Assembly (NCBI RefSeq): GCF_020360975.1
Contig: NW_025408672.1
Coordinates: 3,100,001-3,164,000 of the forward strand
Direction: 5' to 3'
From: Hirsutella rhossiliensis
Lineage: Eukaryota; Ascomycota; Sordariomycetes; Hypocreales; Ophiocordycipitaceae
DNA: 64,000 nucleotides
In this document: piece after piece, positions 57,112 through 64,000 of the stretch
Layout: each line of letters opens with the position of its first letter
How positions within the stretch are numbered: position 1 is the first letter of the stretch
Program-made: the position numbers and the translations under genes
Notes under the pieces: generated by a model
Databases searched by the model: none
What the model was told of the DNA's origin: nothing
What the model saw: the letters and a program-made list of their open reading frames with translations, nothing else

Positions 57112-58625
57112 CTTGTAATATGAAATGACACTCGTTGTAGCTGTATACAGATTTATTTGGGAGGATCTTGATAGGTGTTACTGTGAAGATGGAAAAATAC
57201 CGCTCCACCAGGAAATTTAGGGGCGCTACAAACCGTATTATAAGTCCATTCTCTGCTCTGACAAATGCCGCTTCGTTATTCCGTCGAGGAGGTTTCGCCC
57301 GGTTATGTAGATCCATATATCGACCATTTATCCTTGACGCCTTACTTGTCACCAATTGCCGACGTTGGCTACCGTCAAACGGCGAGAACCTGCTCGGCCA
57401 AGTCCACAGTTGCATCACAAATGCAGATTATAAGAGTCTTCCCTGCCGGCACACCCCCTTGTGTCGATGGACACACGCCTGCCCCTTGGCTCGGCCCAGG
57501 CAGCCAGGCTGTGCCTGGGGCTGTGCCTGGATGGGCGACTATCCCTAATTATGGAGACCTTGCATTGAGATAGAGTCTGTTGATTGCGCTGCCCTTCCTG
57601 GAAGAAAGGGTCCGCGGGTGTGACCATGTATATACATGATGTGCGGCCGGAAACAGATATCCGGAACCATGTGTGGCATCTGGTATGTCTCACATGGTGA
57701 CTGCAGTATTCGGTGCCTCCGGAAGCATCCCTAATGCCCTCGTCTGCTTTCGTCACTGAGAGGCGCACCCTACGGCGTTGAGCCCACCGGTAATTCCTGC
57801 ACATTGATCTTGTTGCGCACGCTGGTCCGTGACAGCAGCTTAGAGTTACACATTCAGTTGGGTGGGACAACCGTAGCGCATACTCCGAAGAACGGGCTTA
57901 GAAGCCGCAAACGACGACGGCTGCTGGCGATCCGTCTCACTTCGACTCTCACTCAACACTTTTCCCGAGTATTGAGCGCCCTATTCCCAGCAGTTAAAGT
58001 CCCGACTGGGCGTGGGTCTTTAACATATGCGTCAGCGTCTGTCTAAGGGCTTAGGCTGTTAATCATTAGACTCGTTTGTGTAGTGTCACCCTCTCTCCGT
58101 GCCTGGGCTGTTATCTCCCATGCATCTACGTCGTACGAACTTTTGTCTGTTTCCGGAAACTCTGCCAACTGCGGAGAATTAGTCCTTCGAAATAGCAGGT
58201 TCATTTTCGAATTGCTAAGGCTTCGGGATGATTAGTTAGCGGTAATCTAACCAAATGCGCCGAGTCCGTGGAGCGGACTGCTAGGTATTTTCTACTTTGC
58301 TTACAGTAGGATTCTAAAAGCCAATATTGGACTACTTGAATGCATCTAAACGAGGTTTACCGTTATTACTGCTCTATAATAACCAGTAAAACCGGAAGAA
58401 AGTATACATAAAGTAAAGTGTGCCAGACAGCGTCTACTAATTCCTTGTATATTTTTGAGTCAATTTGTTTGATCTACCCACTCCGCACCAACGATCAAAT
58501 TCCAGTCCGAAATTTGTTTTCCTGGCTTGGTCGAGAACGAGAGCCTATATAGCGCCCACACGTCCTCCGAGAGACGCGCGCCAACCGGCAGCCCATCGAT
58601 AGAAACTAATTATTGACATGGAGTC
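57112..58625. promoter_or_regulatory. Divergent region between acyltransferase paralogues
   Basis: 1.5 kb between two related genes reading outwards. Contains direct repeat copy B and a TATATA stretch near 57630; no supported gene. The right half is AT-richer than the housekeeping spacers. Confidence 0.5.
57174..57264 (+). repeat. Degenerate direct repeat, copy B
   Basis: Counterpart of 53112-53216 in the same orientation, upstream of the split acyltransferase. Confidence 0.6.
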
Positions 58626-58650
58626 ATGGACACATTACGCCGCCTTATAG
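58618..58650 (+). promoter_or_regulatory. Overlapping upstream ORF at the acyltransferase start
   Basis: ATG 58618 opens a ten-residue frame ending at TAG 58648-58650, spanning the main ATG 58626 in another frame. If within the mRNA it would reduce initiation at the main start. Confidence 0.5.
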
Positions 58651-60172
58651 GAATGCCGAGGCGATTGCCGCCCCCTGCCTTCCCAGAAGACGATGTTTAC
58701 CCAGTACATTTGCAGGATGAGAATTTTCGTCACATCGTTATGGTTTCGACAATGCGGTTTAATGACGTCCTTGACCCGGAGAAGCTACATTACGCTCTAT
58801 CGCAGCTGTTAAACATTGGGGATTGGAGAAAGCTGGGGGGACGTCTGAGACTCAAGGTAAATGGAGGCTGGGGTCTTTTTCGCCTTACGTATACCCGCTT
58901 ACCCAGGGTGCCCAGGAAGATGGGAAACTAGATATCCACGTCCCGAGACGATTCTCGGAGAAGCGACCTGCCATTACATTTACGCATAACTCTTTAACTA
59001 AAATGCTCGTTGAAGAGCATCCCTTAGCGAGCCAACTGCCGATTCCTACAAACGGCCCATCTATACAGCCGAATCCATACAATCTAATAAACTTGGGAGT
59101 GCGACCAGATACACCTAAAACAGTCGAGGAAATGGTCAACCGGGATATACCCCAACTTTCGCTACACGTTACTTCATTCCAGGATGCAACGCTTGTCGGA
59201 ATCTCCTGGCCTCACTCCGTGATGGACAGCTTAGGCTACCAGGCCTTGTTGCGTGCTTGGTCGCTCGTGCTAGCAGGTCGGGAAAGCGAAGTTCCGCCGC
59301 TCCTCGGTGCTCGGCAAGATGTACTTCTGGAAGCGGAAAATCGGAAGGGGCCCAGGGAACCCTTACTGCTCGAACAGAAGCGCCTTCGGGGTTTCAGAGC
59401 GGCCTTGTTTATTATCCGCTTTCTGTGGAGCATGCTTTGGAACCCTGCGCCAGAGGTTAAGACGCTTTTCCTCCCTAAGGGGGTACTTTCACGGCTATGT
59501 AATCGATTGTCAAACGAAACATCAGTAGATACTCGAAAGACGTTGGGGGAACCTTTCGTTAGCGAAGAAATCGCCCTGCTGGCATGGATCACAAGGTTGA
59601 CTTCATCGTTGAAACCTAACTCCAAACCAGTCACAATTCTGAATTTTTTCAACGCAAGGACCCGACTCTCGCCATTGTTCAATCAAGGGGGCGTATACGT
59701 TCAGAACATGGTTTGCCATTCATTCGCGTTCCTTTCCTCTCGTGTCGCAAGAGGCCCTCTGCAACTGTTCGCCCTAGAGCACCAACGCCACGTTCAGGAG
59801 CAAACCACAGAACAGCAATGCTTAAGCTTCCTAAGAGCCTATCGTCAAGCCTATCGAAGCGGCGGAACTTTTAAACCTTTGTTTGGAGAGCCAGATGCTC
59901 ATATACTTGGGTTCAACAGTTTATCGGCGGCCGACCTTGTTCGCACAATCGACTTTAGCGGTGCAGTTACAAAACAAGGCGATATGGCGGAATCGAGAAA
60001 TCCTTTAGGCACTATGGTATGTTACTACTATCATATCTTTAATAATCGGTTGGGGTGCGGCCCAGAGTGTATATATATACTTGGCCAGGACTATGGGGAA
60101 AACCTTTGGATGATTGGAGCTCTACCTGCAAAAGTATGGCGGAAGGTAGAGGAAGACTTGAATCAGATGTAA
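58626..60172 (+). CDS. HxxxD acyltransferase (trichothecene 3-O-acetyltransferase-like family)
   Basis: Model: join(58626..58856, 58916..60172), 495 aa. The 59-nt intron sits at the same place as in the split paralogue (after GGRLRLK, before DGKLDIHVP), and using the nearer ACCCAG would keep a different frame. Catalytic motif SWPHSVMDSLG gives HxxxD. Other shared blocks: DDVYPVHLQD, GDWRKLGGRLRL, QLSLHVTSFQDATLV, EQTTEQQCLSFLRAY and RNPLGTMVCYYYH. No DFGWG motif of plant BAHD enzymes is evident. Predicted cytosolic. An out-of-frame ATG at 58618 starts an 11-codon overlapping upstream frame. The gene is more AT-rich than its neighbours in region 1. Substrate unknown; a role in secondary metabolism is inference from family and the P450 and MFS relics nearby. 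Confidence 0.88.
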
Positions 60173-60257
60173 CCCTTTGTTGAATGGTGATGAGGCACTT
60201 TCAAGTCTACGACTGTCGACTGTCTTGTTTTCCCCGTGTTGTCAGTTCTTCAACAAT

Positions 60258-60440
60258 TGTCAGTTAAAACTGACAGCAGGGCTCCTAATACATTTCGCGC
60301 ATCTACCGCAGGTCTGCGGCTTCTGGCATGATAAGTCCTTGTAGCCGGTTTCTCGACAGTTATAGCACTGCATTGGTCCCTTGCGCGGCTCGAAGACATT
60401 TGTGTGTACGCCGATTGCCCACCCAAGTCAAAGTACTGGC
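60258..60440 (-). mobile_element. LINE (Tad-like) ORF1 zinc-knuckle relic
   Basis: Minus strand frame encodes HTNVFEPRKGPMQCYNCRET followed by GYKDLSCQKPQTCGRCAK: a CCHC-like knuckle in which the His position reads Tyr, then a second CxxC. This arrangement is typical for the gag-like first ORF of fungal non-LTR retrotransposons. Only a fragment remains; no reverse transcriptase is nearby. Confidence 0.6.
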
Positions 60441-60818
60441 CATCTAGAGTCTCTTCGCGCCAGTCTCCTTTGTGACGTAGACAACCATGGACCCGTACGC
60501 TTTTCCTACATCTCTGTTGCTCAGCCATGATATCTTAGCAATGGTGACGGTGGTATCCATGTCAAGTGCCTCAGGTGCATCCGGCAAGACGTTGCCTTCT
60601 CCTCCCAGGACTGCTGTGCGGTTGGGATTGTCGACATTGCCTCGATTCGAGATCTAAAAAAAAGCATTTTTCATAGGCATCCCGAGACCGATGCAATGCG
60701 CAAAGGGCACACCACCCACACAAGATCGACAGCCCTGGTTAGGCGAAAGGAAAACGAGGATTTTGACGGGCGAATCGGAAGCGGGGCTTTCGGGGGGTAT
60801 TGGATGTCGGGCTCTGCC

Positions 60819-61500
60819 CTATGTCTGTGAAGAAGTATTGAAAGGGGGGGTTGAAGAGCTCACGACCACGGAGAGCCCGCAAAAGCCAACCAGCACGGTC
60901 CCAATAATAGGAACTATCCAGTGCACCCTGCACTCGACCGTCCAGACAAAGAGAAACAGGCCGGCGGGTACAAACGGACTGACCCATCTCATAAGCGGCA
61001 AACGGTGCTCAGGCAGGGGCTTATCCACGCCATCGTCCTTCATATAGGCTGCCTGGACCCGCGCGTTTAAAGCGCCAAAGAGGAGGACGCCGACGACCAA
61101 GGCGGCACCCAAGCCGAGGCAGACAAGCCCAGATGTGTAAGTAGAAAACCCGTACGGGCCCTCCAAGGCCGGGTAAACGAGGTGAATAGGATATACAGGA
61201 GCCCGAAGACTGGGGCCTCATAAAGGGAGATGACAAGAAGGACCGGGGACCGGCATAGGAGCATGACGGGCCGGACGAGCGCCTGAATGAGGAGGCGGCG
61301 TGCGGGCAAATGTCGTGCTAGTTTTGACACCAGGCGCGGCTTGCCCGTAGAGATACGCAGGCGTGCCGTCTTTCGCTCTGGAAGAATGGCAGGGTGGGTT
61401 TCCCGCATGACGACCACGGTGGCGACGGCGGCTGCATCGATGATGATGGCCAGTGCCCAGAAAGTCGGAGTCGCCGGCCGGCAACAGCCCGAGGCCGGCG
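60819..61500 (-). pseudogene. MFS transporter relic (drug:H+ antiporter type)
   Basis: Minus strand. Recognisable second-half features: a membrane span in FWALAIIIDAAAVATVVVMRE, the central loop ETHPAILPERKTARLR, LVRPVMLLCRSPVLLVISLY, APVFGLLYILFTSFT, then after a one-base frame change GPYGFSTYTSGLVCLGLG, ALVVGVLLFGALNARVQ, HRLPLMRWVSPFVPAGLFLF and VHWIVPIIGTVLVGFCGLSV. The frame then ends after SSSTPPFNTSSQT although at least two more spans would be expected, and upstream of 61500 the first six spans are missing or scrambled. It resembles polyamine/multidrug transporters of fungal metabolite clusters. Not functional as it stands. Confidence 0.78.
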
Positions 61501-62488
61501 CTCCTCCGCGGCCCAGAGACAGCTCTGCGCCGAGACAAGCGCCAGCTCTCGTGCAGTCTCTGCCGACGCCGCAAGTGCTCCCACTGTCCCGTCCTTAATG
61601 GGAGGCCTGCGCCGCTGCTTCCATGAATCCCAGGCTCCGATGCGACATGCGACCGCCAGCAGCCGTGTTCTGGCTACTTGTCGCGCGGGCTGGCGTGCAC
61701 CTACCCGGACGGTTATGCCGGCTTGGCAATGCCTCTTCCGAGCGCGGCGACTGCTCCCATGCCCACCATGCACGACCGTCTTGCTCGGCTTGAACATAAT
61801 ATATATACCCTGGCTTGACTGTTCCGCGTTGTGGCCCGAGGCCCTCGTTTTGACAGTGAACCAGTCCCTCCCACCATGACATGGGTATTCGTCCATTCCG
61901 TATTCATACTTGGCAGCGCTTCCATCCCTACTACCCAGTTGGCGTAGATGAGCCTATTCACCGGCTGGCAACTCTCTCGTGATCGATCCATGGCCTGGGC
62001 AGGGGTCCCTCGCCTTGGTCCGGGGTTTGGAATGGCCATGACCCCGGGTTCTCCCTGGCTCCGACGTCTGGAACCCATGGAACCGATAATACCGAGATGC
62101 AGGTCTGAGGAGACTGTGGTGCAGGGTGCAGATGCGCGCGGGTGGAAAAATGATGTTCTTGAACCTGATGGTGTTGGTGGTTTGTTTATGCAGCGGCATA
62201 ATTAGACGCTGTACATGACTTGGAGTTAAGTGACCCGTTACGTTTCTACCGCATCTACGGATACCTATCCGTACTTCGTACATTGGAACGCTGATGATGT
62301 CAGCGTGATTGGCAAGCCATGTGGATTGATAATCGACTGACGGCGCTTCCCCGCCTCGGATGGTCGTCGAGGCCGTGGATACAAAACCGTGCTTCGTTCA
62401 ACCTTGCCATCTCTGACGAGCAGTTCCGGAGCCTGTTTGAGCGACGGCCAACGCACGGAGACACGAAAAGGACTCGACAGCAGACAGC
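61501..62488. other. Spacer between MFS relic and epimerase gene
   Basis: About 1 kb; the first 100 bp may be unreadable remains of the MFS gene. No other feature supported. The end holds the epimerase promoter. Confidence 0.5.
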
Positions 62489-63733
62489 ATGGCCGTCAAA
62501 ATATTCCTGCAAGTACTCCCGTTGTCTACACTGAGCCGAGCTGATCCTGACGACTTGCCTGACAGGACCGGTGCTACGGGTATGACGTCCCAGTCGAACC
62601 GCTAGGCCCAGCTCTCCCTCCCTCGGCTGACGGCGACGTGTTTGTCAAAAGGGTACATTGGAGGGACCGCCCTCGATTGCATCGTCAAGGCACATCCCGA
62701 GCACGAGTACACGCTGCTGGTCCGCGACGAGCAGCGCGCAGCGCCTATCAAAGCCAAGTATCCCAACGTCAAGTTTGCCTACGGACGGCTCGAGGATGCG
62801 ACCGTGCTGGAAAAGGCGGCGGCCGAAGCCGACGTCGTTGTCCGTACGTGCCCCCGAGCTTCGGCAACTAACAAAGTCCCTTGACGCTGACGTCGGCCCA
62901 AACCAGACACGGCCGACTCCTCGGACAATCTTGCCGGGGCCGTGGCCATTGCCAAGGGTCTCAAGGACGGCCATAGTGCCGACAGACCTGGCTACTGGAT
63001 CCATACATCCGGGACGGCGATTCTGACGTGGTACGACACCGAGCAGCAGCGCCAAGGTGATGCCCCGCTGCCGGAGCAAAAGTATCGCGACGTCGACGAC
63101 ATTGATCGCATCGTCGACCTGCCCGACACAGCCCCCCACCGCAATATCGACAAGGTGGTACTGGCCGCCAACTCGGACGCCGTCCGCATCGCCGTCGTCT
63201 GCCCTCCCACCATCTACGGACCGGGCACGGGCGCCGTCAACACGCGCAGCATCCAGGTTCCGGACCTGGTCAAGGCCACTCTGAGCAAGGGTTTTGCGCC
63301 CATCGTCGGCGAGGGCAAGACGGAGTGGGACCACGTCCATGTGCAGGATCTGGGCGACCTGTTTGTCAAGCTGGTCGAGGCATCGCAAGATGCGTCCCGG
63401 CGCGAGAATCCCGATGTCTTCGGCCCGCGCGCCTACTTTTTCGCCGAGAACGGGACGCACTCGTGGGCCGACGTGGCGCACTGGATCGCCGAGGCGGCAA
63501 GTCGGCAGGGCTATCTGCCCGAGGGCTTGACCAAATTCGTGTCAGTAAAGGAGATACAGCTGATGCCAGAGGGCAACCCGACGTGGGGATTGAACTCAAA
63601 GGGCGTGTCGCAGAGGGCAGCAAAATATCTCGGCTGGCAGCCCAAGGGGGCGCCGCTCAAAGACATGATTAGTGAGCTGGTGGCCCAGGAGGCAAAGGAT
63701 TCGGGCTTGACGCCGAAGGAGAAGAAGGGCTGA
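62489..63733 (+). CDS. NAD(P)-dependent epimerase/dehydratase (extended SDR family)
   Basis: Model: join(62489..62508, 62566..62579, 62652..62843, 62907..63733), 350 aa. The Rossmann glycine motif is rebuilt only by splicing three short pieces: exon 1 encodes MAVKIF plus two bases, exon 2 (14 nt) the middle, and exon 3 begins GYIGGTALD, giving TGATGYIGG at residues 8-16. Intron 1 starts GCAAGT, a GC-AG intron (57 nt, CTGAC branch, CAG); introns 2 (72 nt) and 3 (63 nt) are GT-AG. Further motifs: DVVVHTADSSDN (cofactor strand), WIHTSGTAIL, VCPPTIYGPGTG, DHVHVQDLGDLFVKLVE, and C-terminal AAKYLGWQPKGAPL. Fungal members are annotated broadly as nucleoside-diphosphate-sugar epimerase-like; the substrate is unknown. 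This gene marks the return to intact sequence after the decayed region. Confidence 0.88.
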
Positions 63734-64000
63734 GGCCGAGTGGGTGGCATGACGTTTTCCTGCGAGTGCGCCGTATATCCGCATCTAGCCCATTTTTCAA
63801 CGAGTCGAAAGAAGCGGTGTGCTGCTGCACAGGCCCATGGAATGTCACGACGGATCGCATGTAATTGAGTTTCGCGCGAGAATGCAAAGAGGGCCATTGC
63901 CAGAGGCTCACGTCGCGAATTCTCGAGAGCAGCTCTCCTCTCCTGCTCCGACCTCGTGTCAGGCCGATGCTCGCAGCTTTTCCAAGCATCCCGAGCACTG
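63734..64000. other. 3' flank of the epimerase gene
   Basis: No further gene can be supported before the window ends. Confidence 0.5.

Overview
The window is genomic DNA of a filamentous ascomycete (Pezizomycotina). Gene content, protein similarity and short 50-120 bp introns with CTAAC/CTGAC branch sites point to Sordariomycetes, most likely Hypocreales. The genes are eukaryotic, intron-containing, on both strands and mostly GC-rich. Coordinates below come from splice models I built by hand; they rest on reading-frame continuity and conserved protein motifs, not on transcripts.

Region 1 (1-34 kb) is a dense housekeeping block: the 3' part of the XPG/Rad2 repair nuclease, TFIIS, a mitochondrial cysteine-synthase-like enzyme, a DUF185/NDUFAF7 methyltransferase, cytosolic alanyl-tRNA synthetase (with an in-frame upstream extension that looks like a mitochondrial presequence), a conserved acidic protein of unknown function, an RCR-type membrane protein, HRD3 of ER-associated degradation, uracil-DNA glycosylase, MSB1, a DUF726 membrane hydrolase-like protein, TMA23, THG1 (eight exons) and the COMPASS subunit SWD1. 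Region 2 (34.8-40.2 kb) is RPB1, the largest RNA polymerase II subunit, with a degenerate CTD and a small terminal exon.

Region 3 (40.2-52.5 kb) is gene-poor: an intron-containing tRNA-Lys(CUU), a 53-residue cysteine-rich protein, a conserved 88-residue protein, a perfect 15-bp hairpin, and clusters of TACCTAGG-type words. Region 4 (52.5-61.6 kb) is accessory and decaying: a headless and tailless P450 relic, a pair of divergent HxxxD acyltransferase paralogues, one split by a 2,182-bp Fot1/pogo transposon with identical 46-bp terminal repeats and a TA duplication, a LINE zinc-knuckle relic, and a frameshifted MFS transporter relic. It looks like the remains of a secondary-metabolism locus. 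Region 5 (62.4-63.7 kb) is an NAD-dependent epimerase gene whose frame is restored only with a GC-AG first intron and a 14-nt exon.

Functionally the first two thirds combine RNA polymerase II transcription (RPB1, TFIIS, SWD1), DNA repair (Rad2, UNG), tRNA biology (AlaRS, THG1, tRNA-Lys) and membrane/ER functions. They are not a co-regulated pathway but an ordinary conserved fungal gene neighbourhood. I found no evidence of a wholly new biological system; the most notable items are the defective transposon inserted in an otherwise open gene, the probable dual-targeting AlaRS, and the unusual splice structures.
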